Source of the DNA: Aspidiotus rigidus
Taxonomy: Eukaryota; Arthropoda; Insecta; Hemiptera; Diaspididae
Reading direction: 5' to 3'
Length of the DNA stretch: 64,000 nt
NCBI GenBank assembly: GCA_035079385.1
Contig: JAVHKY010000018.1
Span: 186,001-250,000, forward strand
This document shows, in pieces, positions 1 to 12,419 of the stretch. The notes beneath the pieces are model-generated. The model saw only the letters and a program-made list of their open reading frames with translations, made no database searches and had not been told where the DNA came from. Made by a program: the position numbers and the translations under genes. Positions within the stretch are counted from its first letter, which is position 1. Each line of letters opens with the position of its first letter.

Positions 1-416
1 GCTGTCTTTATCGAATCGGCCTATGCTAGAGTACCGTGGTCTACGAGGATCGAAGCCCATCATGATCCTTAGATAGGATTGAAGCGACAGAAGAGGAGAA
101 TTAAGTGAGCTGAGAACATTTGAACAGTTCGCTCGTGAGGCTAAAAAGTTAGCAGTGAGTGAAAGAGCACGGTTACGAAGAAGGGGAATATTTGCTTCAA
201 CGCGTAAACTGAATGAAGGGTTGTGTTCGTAGTGTGTCAAGGACCAGTCGAAGCCCGAAAAGATTGGATGGAGTTTGTCGGAGTGCGTGTAAATTGGAGA
301 ACCGTAATTAATTTGGGAACGGATCAGACTAGAAGAGGAGTTCGCGGTTACAGCCGGTACGGAATGTTTAGGTTTTTGAGAACGGTCAAAAAATCAAATA
401 TTCGAGCTCAAATTAA
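1..416. other. Left-edge stretch, no gene recognised
   Basis: Mixed-composition sequence with short open frames only. None shows a recognisable domain. I see nothing more here than unique or old decayed DNA. Confidence 0.5.
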
Positions 417-649
417 TTACAACCAGAGCCCGGATTTTTCGGTAAAATACCGAAAACGTAGATTATAAATATCGAAAGCATCATTTTTACCGAAAACTGG
501 CCATCAATTCGTCTAAAATATACCAATATTTACGCAAAATCATGTAAAAAATGGTCATTATTTTCTAATTACCGAATAATACCGAAAATCAAAGTTGTAG
601 TACCGAAAATTAAATTATAAATACCAAAAAATACGGGGTTTGATTATAA
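417..649. mobile_element. MITE-like element with ACCGAAAA reiterations
   Basis: The ends form a 28-bp imperfect terminal inverted repeat (417-444 against 622-649, 22 of 28 positions identical), opening TTAYAAYCA. The interior repeats ACCGAAAA-type words on both strands. There is no coding capacity, so this is probably a non-autonomous DNA transposon. The superfamily is not resolved and no clean target duplication was found. Confidence 0.55.
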
Positions 650-3560
650 CCATAATTTCGTTTCCTCACACAGGCGTCAAAATAAGTGCTCTAAAACAAA
701 AAGAATCTCACGAATTTTCACTTACATTCACATATATAGTCAGAAGTAAAAATTCAGAGACTTTTCTTTCATTGCTCAAAATATCCTGAAAATAAGCGAA
801 ACATTTGTTCTCTTCATAGCCTACAGGGCGAGGTCGTTCGAAATCTACGAAAGAATTTACACAACTAAACCAAAAATGTCATCAGCGCCTTCACTCGATA
901 GTTCGTGTGATGAACGAGCCGCGCTAAAAGACGCTACCCACCCGAGCAAAAAATCGATTCCTCTAGGAAAGTTTTCTTGGGCGTTATTACTACGTCGACC
1001 ATTAATTTTTCCTTTCGTTTCAAATTACGTCTGACCAGATATCACGAGAATCCGCCTAGCGAGTCTATAAAAAATTCATTTAATTTTCATAATATCTGTG
1101 TTTCTGTACAAAATGGACCACTAAAACGTTTTCCAACTGCGAACGCGCACATTAATCTCTCTACAACATTCGTTCGCCTTCGAATGTCGATGACACGTTT
1201 AGCATCCACTATATTTTTCCTGGTCATCGTGATGATTACGAATCTTTTCACTTTTCGGAAAATGTACATTAAACGAGGCGGATCATCGCTACACGATATA
1301 AAGTACAGTTTTATTGACGTATTATCTTTCAATAAGATGACGTTGTGTAATAGAGCACGAAAAGACACCTGCATCATGACACGATTATTGTTGCGAAAAT
1401 TGTCGAGGCATGATTTCTTCCTAATGTCCCTCTAAAAATGATTTAGATTTGTTTTTTCCCATATACATTACTAAATAATTAATTTTCCCTCATTCGAATT
1501 TGATATACACTATAGTAGGCTGTATTGTAACACCACGTGTCAGTTTCTTTTCTTCTGATTACGCAACGCGTTGCGTCTTGACAAGACTATACCGGCGCCC
1601 AGCTTTTGCGTCCCTTACCAATACCCAGGCATTTTCTGAATACATTAAGAACATGACAAATGACGTATCGGTACACGCCATCTCCCGTTTTCTTGAAGGA
1701 AAGAAACGTTTCTAACAAAGTGTCTATGATCTATACATAGTATGTACTGCATCACGGTACATGATTTGTAACGGGTACGAATATTCGAGCTACAGGTAGC
1801 TGATAAACTGCATAATAATTACACGCTGCCGAGGAAGCTGCGTGTATTATGTACACATACTTTCCAGCACATATACGTCGAATACGCTTAAATTAAGAGA
1901 GACGAGAATCTGATACGAATTTTACCTTCTTCGTACCGGGTACCATCCATGCTCGCTCGGTCTCCGATGATAATTTATAACTACCCGAGCTTATTTGTCA
2001 AATGCAATTTCCATTTCATTGCTAGAAACGCTCTCGACATCCATCCAACGGTCGTAAAATGCCATTTGTTACAATGTAACACATATTCCGAGGTATGTTT
2101 TTCTTCCAATAATAACGTCGTAAGCTCCGAATCGTGTCATGTTACAGCGAATCTGAATGCAGAGCCTTGTTATGCCGTCGTAATAATGCAGCCAGAGAGC
2201 ATTGTCTTTCGTCTTTCGATCGATTGCGCAATTATCTTAAATTTCTAACTCATGCGCCTATACCAAACAATGATAAACAGTTTATGTCATCGGAGTCGTA
2301 ATATTTCAATTTGAAAGATAACGTCGCTGATAACGCTCGTTCTGGTTTCCATTTCTGGAGACGAGCTTCCATCTAAACTGTAACACTAAGCACGAGATCT
2401 TTGTATGCGAAAAAGTTCAAGATCTAAAATTCAACGATCTACGAGGGTTCCCTCGCCGGATTATAAACTTGGCATTTCGTGCATTCATTCACTTTCACTA
2501 AAATGACAAGACAATGCCACACATACCGAATATCTATACACAGTATCGTTCGTATATATTTGCAGTGAGAAACCTTCTGGAAAAGAAACAATAATCGAAT
2601 TTTTAAAGGACGTTTGTGCGCTCGATTAATCTATCGACGATAACAATTAGAGCGATAAATATCGTTTCGACGGGCGGGTTACATAATTTTGAATTGTGAA
2701 TGATGGTAAAGATTATTACGTCGTGTACGTACATACGAAAACATTTTGGTTGTATTTAGCAAGGCGCGAGCGCGACGAGCGGAAAATTTGAACGAATGAC
2801 CGAATAATGACAGAAAATGTGTATTAATCGATCATCTGGTTTCGCTTCGCTGAATTATTATTTATTATTATTATTGCATGTTGATATGTTGGAAGAAAGC
2901 GCGCCGTCGTGTAACGTAAAATACCAACAATTTTTTTTTTTCAGTATTCGAATGCAGCCTACTGAAGCGAAACTGCATTGCATCATCGTGACTAACTTAC
3001 GCAGGGGAGAAGAAAAACTTCTAGTAATCATGAGAGCACGAGGAAGAATGCGCTGGAATGTTTCGAGTTGGGCGCGACAGTGATGATTTCGTTTTTACAG
3101 CACCATAATTCAGGACAACGCGCACACAAGTAGATCAGACAGTCATACCGTCGCCAAGGTTGGCTGGGTTAAATAGTTTCTTGATCGAGGTAAGCCTGGC
3201 ATTGAAAAATAGACTACGAATGTGTGTACGGAGGAAGCAGCGAAATCGAAATTAAGTCGTGCGACTGAGCTCACGAAATCATTATTTGCTATAGGAAACT
3301 CGGAGACGATCAACGTGATATTGACATTCCTTTTGGATAGGGTGAGTGCAGATCGTGAGTTGATAGAGTCACATGTGTGACCACCGTGCTACTTGATGCG
3401 TGCTGTAGAGAACTCATTTCCAAGAATGTACTTCCTAACTCCTCAATGGATCTAGAGTACATTCTTTTCTGAAGAGGATCCGAATGTTTAGACTGCAAAT
3501 CCTCTCTTATTCATAACACTTCTTCTTCATAAAAGATGCCTTCATGATCGGCCACGATCC
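650..3560. other. Gene-free stretch
   Basis: AT-rich sequence with frequent CpG, short chance ORFs and no recognisable domain. A small hairpin lies at 1814-1850 (ATAATTACACGC against GCGTGTATTAT, one bulged base). It is most simply intronic or intergenic DNA. Confidence 0.5.
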
Positions 3561-3569
3561 TGGTTCGAA

Positions 3570-5430
3570 AGTTTCAATCTGTTTTCTCACAGTGCCTTTA
3601 CTAGAGATGGTTAAAAAATTAACTTTGCCGCTGGTACAGCAAGGAGAACGTTTTCGCTCGCCTTGCCATGTAAACATGTGGAACATTGAGTGAGGACCTT
3701 ATACCCGGCCTTCCGCGATTTGGAAAATGAATGTCGTTCATACTCGTCCACTCTACGTGCTAGAAAGGATCGTAAATTGGAAGTATTAAGGGAGAGCACA
3801 CAATTTCGTACCTCAGTGATGTGCAACTCTCCCCACCCCCAGGCGAGCTCACTCCAGGTGGTCCTCAACCATCGACAATTTGATTGCATACTTGTCAACT
3901 AAGGCCGGCTCAAGCGCTCCCATTTCCAATCTCTGCTGTCATGTTCATCGAGACCATGGATCTGCGGACGCAAACCTGGTTGATGAGCTACACAAGAAAA
4001 TCCGTCAGCATCGTCTAGCAGTCAAGAAAAATGATAAAGGCAGCGCTGTTGTAAGTTTAGATCGAGTTGACTATGAGATGCTGGAATTTTTAGAAGGTAG
4101 CAATTGTTTTGTCAGAATTTTTCACATCATATTCGTGATGTCAGGCTACTTGTTGACAAGTCCTCTTCCTTGCTCAAAAATTTTACTTCTGTTCTTGTCT
4201 TCAATCCTGTATGGCTTTTTCAAATTACATCATCAAACCGGTGGTGTCCTTCCGGGTTTCATATCCTCCTCCACGTTCAAATCACCCCAAGTTCCGTGGT
4301 CAGTGGTTCAAGTGGTTTGGGATAAGTCTGATTTCTCTGTTAACAACCTTTATGAGCTTGTGGAGAAAATCAGCCATATTCCTCCCCCTGGAGGACATTT
4401 CCGTGTTTCTGCTGAAAGCGTGTTCCTGCGTATCCCCTCTGCTCCCATACTGAATACGCCAGTTCTTCATTGGCTGACGCGCGGCTCCCCACACACATTA
4501 TCGTGAAATTCATCGCATTATTCAAGGTGTGCCTTTCCCCCAACTTTTGCCAGTTTCAGCATCGTATTTCCAAATTTCCCAAAGATATAGGTATCCCTAT
4601 CGGTTCCCCTTTGGTTCGTTGGTTTCCGAGATGTTCTTCAAACGATAGTTTTTACCTCCTCCACCATGTGGTCTACTGGCACCGATACGTGGACAGTGTC
4701 CTCCGTTTTTCAAGTGGCTCTCTCCTTCCTAGTGTTTCTCAATAGTTGTAACCCTATTGTTGAGTTCACTATTGAGGTAGATGGCACGTACCCTATCAAT
4801 TTCTTTGACCTTTCAATTTCCGATGAGGGCGATGAGCAAACTTTAAAATCTTCCAAAAAATAGCACTTGGACGAATATTTTCATCCATGGATCCTCGTTT
4901 TGCCTCTTTCCTCACAAGCTTACCGCTTTCAATAGTTTCATTCACCATCTTGTTTCCCTTCTCCTTCCTCCGCTTGGTTTTCTGCCGAGCTGTGCGCTAT
5001 CAAAAATGGTCTTGAGACCGATGTCGACCGAATGATCCGGGGAAAACTTCTTTCTAAAACCTCAGTCTCGACTATCTCTCTTCCCCGAGAGACTGTTGAA
5101 TTGGGGGGGGGGAGGGGGTGAGCTTGCCAACTTGGGTGAGTCATTTTCTACTCAAACCCTTCGATTGTTTCCCAGCGTTGCGTTTTATAATCTCTCGACT
5201 ATTCGTTCTCTTTTTTGTAGGTTCAAGGATTTTCCTATCCTCGAGAGAAGAGGAGTTCACAGGCTTTAATGTTTCGACTATCTGTCTGTCTATACGGGGG
5301 AGACGAGCCAGCAGCTTTGTATCATGCTTTTAAAACACCTTGATGAAGCCCCTTCTACCCTCCACCAAAAATATTTGGCTTTTGCTGAGCATCTTCCGGA
5401 ATCCGGCCATAGTTTCCAGCTGGATTAGGA
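3570..5430 (+). mobile_element. Decayed Penelope-like element (RT + GIY-YIG)
   Basis: A Penelope-like retroelement broken by frameshifts and stops. Its parts appear in the family's order across several frames. The N-terminal RT signature DKGSAVVSLDRVDYEML is near 4030-4085. GIPIGSPL (the usual G-x-PMGSPLS block) is near 4590-4612. WHRYVDS near 4677-4700 stands where the catalytic YVDD is expected, with the second Asp lost. NFFDLSI is near 4798. The endonuclease remnant SVYTGETSQQL is near 5285, followed by LAFAEHLPESGHSF to about 5420. In this family the RT primes on DNA and the GIY-YIG nuclease nicks the target. The copy is a pseudogene. Its 5' limit is uncertain. Confidence 0.8.
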
Positions 5431-5539
5431 CGTTGTAACATAACTGGCCGTTTGGCCCTCGCCCGTCGTTTCATGTAGACGGCCGATTTTCGAATTATTT
5501 CTTTGAATGTCCCCCAGCAAGTTGCCTCCGAGTTTCTCG

Positions 5540-5780
5540 ACCTCTTACATGCTTGCTTAAGTCTTTAGTTTTGTCAATTTGACTACAAAATTCATAAATT
5601 CCTTGACGGTGTTGGAATCCTTATTGGTTCCTCCCTAAGGTCGATCATATCTGAAACATTCGTGGAACGTTTTGATCTCGAAATTTTCTGTCACGGCAAT
5701 TAGTTTCTCTCCCACATCCAGTATTCCTTTATGTCAATGACATATTTTGAATGTGGACGGGTCACTATCGCTTTTTAATA
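5540..5780 (+). mobile_element. Second Penelope-like RT fragment, in tandem
   Basis: Immediately downstream of the first copy's GIY-YIG remnant, one plus-strand frame reads FLDGVGILIGSSLRSIISE and then TFVERFDLEIF. This is the Penelope RT block around the MGSPLS motif followed by the AE-F-ME-FE helix. The same block already occurs about 1 kb upstream, so this is a separate fragment rather than a continuation. Tandem Penelope-like copies are known in this family. It is heavily decayed. Confidence 0.6.
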
Positions 5781-5989
5781 ATGAATCGCCAGTACCTTTC
5801 TACCACTCCACTCTTAAAACTAGCGGGAGTCAAAGGCCTACTCGGACATACGCGTTTAAGCATCTTCGTGGCACCAGCTCTCACAATGAACCTCCTCTGA
5901 GTTTTATACAGAAGAAACGGTGATCCACTAACTGACCCGTACCAAACCTCAGACTTTGCGACACTACACCGAGATCCCTTACTGCTAAG

Positions 5990-6315
5990 AAGAGGAAAAA
6001 ATGGATCCGCTTCCTACGTATAGCTGCTCATTATTTGCAGCTTAGCCATATCTCAAGTCCTCTCCAGCTCTAGGACGCATTCTTTGCTTTCAATATCCTC
6101 AGATTTCTTCTCAGTGGGACTGAGGGTCCTAAGAAAACTGGCGTCTATAGATTGGACAGTCACAATTGTTTTGCCGTCTACATCAGCAAAACTGAGTGAC
6201 AGCTGAAAATTGGTCTCAAAACTCAACACGTCCTCTTACACGTCGAGAACTCCTTCCGGAGACGGTTAGCTCTCGAAACTTACGAACGTTCACCACAACT
6301 TATACGATAATCGGC
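5990..6315. repeat. Dispersed repeat, copy 1 (interrupted by an RT element)
   Basis: Clearly homologous to 22,905-23,300. Shared words include GTCGAGAACTCCTTCCGGAG and, on the minus strand, a frame reading LSFADVDGKTIVTVQSIDAS here and LSCADVDGRKIVKVSSLDAA in the other copy. Homology resumes near 7,610-7,655 (ACAGCATG then CTTGTATCT), after the non-LTR insertion. The repeat is probably part of an old mobile element. The protein frame was not recognised. Confidence 0.65.
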
Positions 6316-6328
6316 ACTGCAAGCAGAC

Positions 6329-7105
6329 TTGGGTGCGTTGGTCTCCTGGAGCAAGGCAAACTGCCTACCATTCAACATAGAAAAATGTGAAAAGATGACA
6401 TTTACTCGTAAGAAGATGAACGTAATAGAGTACGACTACTCGATGAATGAAATGAGTTTGCGCGTCGTTGACCAAGTACGTGATCTTGGTGTTATAATGG
6501 ATCGCCGTTTGCGCTTCGATCTGCATCTTAATCGATTAATATCCAAGAGTAAGAAAGCGCAGGGTTTTGTGATGCGAAATACTAAGGGTTTCAGGGATAT
6601 TCGCACCTTTCTGATATTATTCTACGCATTTGTACGATCGAATATGGAGTTTGGAGTGTTAGTGTGGAACCCTGTTCTTAAGAAATATTCGGATAAACTA
6701 GAGAGTATACAACGTCGGTTTCTAAAGTATACATATTCGAAAATATTCTCGTATTATCCATTCGAAATCGAATATAACGAATTATTGCAGGGTTTTGAAA
6801 TGCAGTCTTTGGAAAGTCGACGCAAACTCATAATGCTGACCCATTTGTATGATATACTGCACGGGAACAAGGATTCTGCATTGCTCCGGGAGATTGGCTT
6901 ACGAGTGCCACGGTCAAACGCAAGACTTGTAGAGACTTTTTATGTAAACAGTCGACACAAAGGGCCCTTAAGACATTCGTATCTGACAAGAGCTTGTACC
7001 CTTTACAACGATTTAGAGAGAAAGGCACAGGAGGTTGAATTAGATATCCTCTCCCAGGCAGACAATGATTTTCGATTGGCATGCCGGGACATTCTGTTTT
7101 TGTGA
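6329..7105 (+). CDS. RT C-terminal region of the truncated non-LTR element
   Basis: An open frame of 258 codons, continuous in frame back to about 6316 (LQADLGA), so the ATG is not a true start. It begins with W-S-K-A-N-x-L-P-F-N-x-x-K-C-x-x-M-x-F, the thumb-side block after the catalytic FADD. It continues with DLGVIMDRRLRFDLHLNRLI, then VRSNMEFGVLVWNP and LESIQRRFLKYTY. These blocks are diagnostic for the C-terminal half of Jockey/CR1-group reverse transcriptases. The catalytic motifs and the endonuclease are missing. It is a non-functional remnant, although its frame is still open, which suggests moderate age. Confidence 0.75.
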   Translation: MGALVSWSKANCLPFNIEKCEKMTFTRKKMNVIEYDYSMNEMSLRVVDQVRDLGVIMDRRLRFDLHLNRLISKSKKAQGFVMRNTKGFRDIRTFLILFYAFVRSNMEFGVLVWNPVLKKYSDKLESIQRRFLKYTYSKIFSYYPFEIEYNELLQGFEMQSLESRRKLIMLTHLYDILHGNKDSALLREIGLRVPRSNARLVETFYVNSRHKGPLRHSYLTRACTLYNDLERKAQEVELDILSQADNDFRLACRDILFL

Positions 7106-7190
7106 AAGAATACAGTGATACTTCTGCGGTTGCACTTCTGTGCTACGGAATCTCAATTGGCGTTGAGTCTTTGAGACGACTGGTCATGCT

Positions 7191-7191
<1 letters not shown>

Positions 7192-7271
<80 letters not shown>

Positions 7272-7292
7272 ATGTGTGTGTGTATGTATGTG
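7192..7292. repeat. (TG)n microsatellite
   Basis: About 100 bp of nearly pure TG dinucleotide with a few TATG interruptions at the right end, in the 3' UTR of the truncated non-LTR element. A 24-bp T run follows at about 7348-7371. Confidence 0.97.
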
Positions 7293-7549
7293 CGCGGCCA
7301 CTTTCCATTTTATTTTGTTTTTTGTTTTATTTTTTGTTTTATGCAATTTTTTTTTTTTTTTTTTTTTTTTTTCATCTTGTTTTATTTTATTTTATTATTA
7401 TTATTTATTTACTTTTTTTGTTTCTTGTAATTAGAGACAAATTAACATGGATCGATCTCTTAAGGGTGGTGTCGGCGGTAATTGGCTTCCAGACTGTTGT
7501 CGGCACCACCCCAAAAAATAAACAATGTATAAATAAATAAATAAAATAA

Positions 7550-9690
7550 ATGTCATCCTCTCGAATGAGCGCCCTTCGAACTAAGGCTTAATTGAGGAAC
7601 TCTTCACTCGACAGCATGACCCTACCTCCTCTTGCTCTTGTATCTCCTCTGTTCCTGTTCTATTTTCCTGGGTATCTTCTTTTTTCACGCCTTCTCCTCC
7701 TCTCTGTTGTTCTTCACTCGTGTAGTCCACGGGTGATGGTAGAAACAGAGCAGAACTTCGAGATTACATCCGGTAGGGGAGTGAGATATTTATGGCAATA
7801 AGTTTAGCGCCCTAATTTCTTCGATATTGCAATTTGAAAAATAATAAATAGAAAAAAACCTAAGCCTGTCAGTTATAATGAATGCATAAGGGTTCAATTA
7901 ATAAACGCAGTAAGAAAATTTTCAAGTCATCTTCGAGAAATATTTTATCGTTCACCTTGCGAAATTATCACACGATGTTGGAAAATGATACTACAGAAGA
8001 AGGATGGATGAAATTCGAATGCCGAGTAACCTACGCGTAGAATAATAGAATAAATTAAAATGATAATAATTCGAAATTTTGGAAAAACTTGTCTCGTGAT
8101 ATCCCGCGGTAGGCCGAATTAGGTAGATTATCATCGGAATTTTCCCGATTTCTCGGTATATGATATGGAAAAGACATCAATTTATTCAGTTTTTATGACT
8201 CGGTGAACAACCCTCGAAAAATTTCAGAACGAGCATAAGCTACGAATTTTTATCCAAGAGCGCTCCTAGGGGTCGAATACTCGAAGAACCGGTTGGATAT
8301 CTGTAAATGCTGAAATTCAGTATACGATCGTCATCAGCATCGAAAGATTCCAAAGGTTCCCTTCGTCTCTGCTTGGCGAGAGCCTATAGCAGTTAGAGGT
8401 CCAGGTACGATGATCGCATCGAGCGGACACTCGTGTGCAATACGTAATATCGTCTCGTTTTCAAGTTTGTTACGCGACCCGATTGAATTACGAGGTTCCA
8501 GAATTTTTATACCGCTACACGTAAGCGCATAAAAATACTCGCGAACGACACTTGCATACAGAATTGCGCCAGAATGACAAACATAATATTGGAGAGAAAA
8601 CTCGCATATATGATAATCAACTTCTCGACGTTTCTATTCTTTCAAAGAACGTGGATTATTTTGAAGACTGCGTCGTCGCTGCACCATTTTTAACGTGTAC
8701 TATATGCGAGAAATATTCAAATGCCATGCCAGCGCGCGAAGAATTCCGGACAGTGAAATATGAACGTATTGACGACGACAGCGATGTGCGAGTTATTTAA
8801 CGGTTCGTATACGAGTAGGTATACGATCCTACGAAGGGCCGAATAATCAAGGTGAAATTTTTTCGTCAATGTCGAACTGGTTCTGATCGACGGTGTGCGT
8901 ACCGATCCTGCGACGATATGTATAAGTGCGTAAAATTTGTCACGCGAACTTTTTGAGCCATCGACTATCGTTCTTTCTTCATCGATCGTGAAAATTTCGC
9001 AACTGATTAATTACACATTCAAAGGACGTCTAATGTTTCCATCAATTATACGCGCACCATGATGGTATACATCCAAACACGATGCGGCGGCATCGACTCG
9101 TTTAATATTCCGTGAACTTATTAAAGTTCGCAAATGTCACAGTCGACTCTCACGGGTATATAATGGTCGGCCGAACGAAAATCGTGCCACGAAAGATGTT
9201 GCACTAGCTTCGCGGCTCTGTAGGAGAGGATGCTGCCGATCGCCCGAGCATCAGTCGATAGACTCTCAAAGCGTATCAATTATCGCTTTCTAAACGCAAC
9301 GAAGAAATATTATAATTTTTTTTTCTTCTTTCGCACTCTCCAATCAAAACCTAAGGTATACCGGTTGACGTGAGGTACAGTACTGATGAAGTCCGCTGAC
9401 GATTCCTGAGCTGACATTTTGCGAATTAGAATAGTGAAAGTTGATCCGTTATTTCTAGCGTACATATTTATAGCCATAGCAGCGTAATAAAGTCGGCCGT
9501 ATTTTTATTTATTTATCCATTTTTTTTTTTTTTCGGTACCGCACATACTCGTATCTCGTGGCTATACTTTAAGAGTCTCTCGGCCAATTACTGTGACAGC
9601 CACTTGACTCATGTGGAAGCGTGTGGCTCGATTTCCTTTTACAGAATCTATGCGTAGTACGGGACGTGTTCTTTTTTTTAATTAACAAAA
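7550..9690. other. Gene-free stretch
   Basis: Continues the dispersed repeat to about 7,700 and then becomes AT-rich unique-looking sequence with many CpGs. An isolated TATATAATGG lies at about 9,158 without a well-placed initiator. No domain recognised. Confidence 0.45.
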
Positions 9691-9960
9691 AGTTGCGAGC
9701 AAACTTCTCGCCCTTATCCTCTCGAATCGCTCTCGTTAAAATGCGTAAAATAATTTTCTGACAAATCACGTCAATCACACCTTCTACATGTTCTGTAAAT
9801 TACACAATTGTAAACTACACGTACGAATGTGCTCTGAAAACGCCTCAAACAAAACCCACACCCATCGACGCGCAGCTTTTCAACACCACGCATATTAATC
9901 TGCTACACGAATACACTCGCAATGATATGCATTTCTCTAGTAACTAATTTATAACGAATC
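9690..9960. repeat. Diverged duplicated segment, copy 1
   Basis: Matches 12,420-12,735 in the same orientation over about 260 bp. Shared blocks include ATCACGTCAATCACACCTTCT, GTCTGAAAACGCC-like text, CAGCTTTTCAACACC and TTTCTCTNNTAACTAATTT. It is an old duplication or a dispersed non-coding repeat. Confidence 0.7.
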
Positions 9961-12419
9961 GCGGCTGATAATTCGGCGATAAAAGTCTTACAAGGAGAGC
10001 GGACATGAAAATGTAAATATGTACTTCGAAATGGAGCAAAGGATGAGAGACGGAGGGGAGAACAACGGTGAAAAAGAGGTTGTCGAAGGGATATTTTGAG
10101 AATGACCTCATGAAATAAGGTAAAGGTGGGCTTGACAGGAGAAATGAAGACAATGCTGCTAAGAAAAGTGGGTAAATATAATGTACTCTGAAAATATGGA
10201 AAAGTTTATACCACCGCCCACGATTCCAGGTATGGCAGGAACAAATGGCTTCTCATGTCAATATTTTTCAATTTTTCAAACAACGGAAGGTAAGGAAGGG
10301 AGTTATTTCCTAATCCACTCCGGCTACTTAACTGATTCTGGATCTCTGAGGACTAGTTTTAAAACACGGCGTTGACGTCACGTAACGGAATAAACTCTCG
10401 AGTTCACCAATAATCCCACGAGATTCGAGGTTATAGAACTAGCCCTTACGGTACCACATACTAACAAATTTTTAGCTTATGACGTCAACAATATGGTTTC
10501 TATGTAGATCAAGGTCGATTGGGATAATACATCTTTTTTCCCCATCCACCCCACTAGAACTAGGGTTAGGTTGAAGCTGAGGCACACGTCGAAAAAAGGA
10601 CATAAGCAAATGTGGAGTAGCAGAGAAATAGAAGACGACGAACAAGTAAAAACTGGAATCGTACAATTTAAAATTGCCATTTCAAATATGTTGTGAAGCT
10701 ACACAAAAATGTGTGTCAGACTCTACCTTATTCACAGCATACAGAAATGCTGATTGTTACAAAGTTCCCAGCAAGAAGTGTGACCATCAGTTTCATATTC
10801 GACACAAGATCACTGAAGGGTGAGGGCAACTCCTAAATCTAGGAGAATATACAAATACATCTTGAAACTTCAATATTTTAACAAAGAGGTGCACTACTTG
10901 CAGCCTCACCACAGAAGCTCTTGAGAACAATGACGTGTTTGCTATACATATATAAAACAATTCTAAGTAAATATTAACAAGACCAAGATCTTATCACTAT
11001 CCGAGAACAAAACTCACAAACAAGTTGTCAAAAATAACTTAAGAAATCTTCATCCTGCTAGGTCCTTAACATAGTGGCACATCATCTAAACAAGAATCCA
11101 TGTGGTATTGGTTATCATCTACAAGTAGGAAAAACGTTTTTCTACGTGCACGTCAACCCTTCGTCGAGTACAAATGGCGGAGACGTATCAAAATATCAGT
11201 CAAAGCATAAAACAAAAGCTCTAAGGGTTTTTACGAGGAGATTCGTTTTCGTTCCATTCTATGGTGAGAGGATTTGGTCTAGCCCGATGCCTTTAATGAA
11301 CTCATACACTTTATTAGAGAATATGGTCTTGTTTGATTCCTCTGTTACAGTTGCGAACTCGGTATGGCCTGATTCCTGTGATGAGCTTGTCTATTGCATG
11401 AGAGAATTCGGTCTGGCTCAGTTCCTCAATTAAGCTTGTCTATTCTGCGAGAGGGGAGCTGCCAAAAGTTACTTTATACTAAGGTTGGCAGGAGAACAGA
11501 ATTGGACATTAAATGAAGGCTCCGAAGACTATCTCTCAAAACTATGATCAAGTGATCAATAATGACAAGAGACCAAAGTACTGATATTTTCATCATTCAG
11601 AGGATTAAGAAAAATGGGAAAACTAGAGGATAAGGACAGAATTGGGAATTCTTGGATACAAAACTTGAGTGCTACTGGTGCTAATTCAAGATACGCCGCC
11701 TCGAGAGGGGCCACTCAGGCTGAATCCCGAGAAGTAGCTGTCACTTTCACAATTTACGAAGCCGACAGTGACAAGAACAAATTTTAAAATTTTAGGGATC
11801 TCTTCGACCTTACCATCCTTACCTTACTCCTCCTCCCCCCCCCCTACAGAAAAAAAAGTAGACCATGTGAAGGTTCATTGGTGGTCATATTTGCAAAGGA
11901 ATGTGAGAAATATCAGACGATATATCCAAAGGCATTAGCAGCGGAAATAATTTTGAATACAGTGGATGCAAATAAGTGGCTGAGGCTTGACAGGTTGAAT
12001 GAAGCGAGGATGAAGAAAAACGCCCGAAAATTGAAAATGCTACGACGGAAAATGGAAATAGGACTACTCTCAGAATGAGATTTCAATACTCACAACTAAG
12101 GGGTTTCTCTATGATCATTAAACGCGGATAACCTCTTCATTGGGGGAAATAATAGAGTCATAAATAATAAAGGAAACAGGCAATTATGATAAGACGTTAT
12201 GAAGAGTCACGCAAGATAAATAAGAAATAAGGTGAAAAAAAGAAAAAAAAAAAATAGTCTTCGCCTCAGAAAATTGTATAGCCAGCCTATTTCCTCTTTT
12301 GGGATTCTGTTTTCATTTCGCACAAATTATTGATAATCCTCCTTTCTTTTGTTACACTCATTTTGTAGACTCATTTCCTTAGCTACTCCCCACTCAATCC
12401 TCTTCAAATTCTACCAATT
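9961..12419. other. Segment between two direct repeats, no gene recognised
   Basis: About 2.5 kb lying between the two copies of the diverged direct repeat. It has short open frames (for example 11,074-11,433 plus, 119 codons) without recognisable motifs. A small tandem repeat is listed separately. The sequence reads like old mobile DNA, but no RT, integrase or transposase motif was found. Confidence 0.4.
11263..11450. repeat. Imperfect minisatellite, about 45-50 bp unit
   Basis: Recurring words such as GAGARTTYGGTCTRG, GATTCCT, GAGCTTGTCTATT and GCATGAGAGA recur at roughly 45-50 bp intervals, giving about four degenerate units. The local 119-codon ORF runs through it and is probably incidental. 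Confidence 0.5.

Larger units (their letters stand above)
6316..7549 (+). mobile_element. 5'-truncated non-LTR retrotransposon (Jockey/CR1-like)
   Basis: The element contains only the 3' part of a non-LTR element: the RT thumb region, a TG microsatellite, a T-rich tract and a 3' end of (AAATA)-type repeats at about 7520-7549. It interrupts the dispersed repeat that is uninterrupted at 22.9-23.4 kb, which marks it as an insertion. Heavy 5' truncation is typical of target-primed reverse transcription. I could not identify a target-site duplication with confidence. Confidence 0.75.

Noticed and set aside
1814..1850. Hairpin ATAATTACACGC / GCGTGTATTAT
   Set aside because: An isolated short AT-rich stem with no associated gene or conserved loop; it is not convincing as an RNA gene or microRNA.
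3550..3575. GGTTCGA-like B box of a tRNA
   Set aside because: There is no A box at the proper distance and no cloverleaf can be drawn.
7081..7540. Several 67-117-codon ORFs of Val/Cys and Thr/His repeats
   Set aside because: These are translations of the TG microsatellite and the adjoining T runs.
9155..9170. TATATAATGG as a promoter
   Set aside because: A TCAGT initiator lies about 85 bp downstream instead of about 30, and no exon follows.
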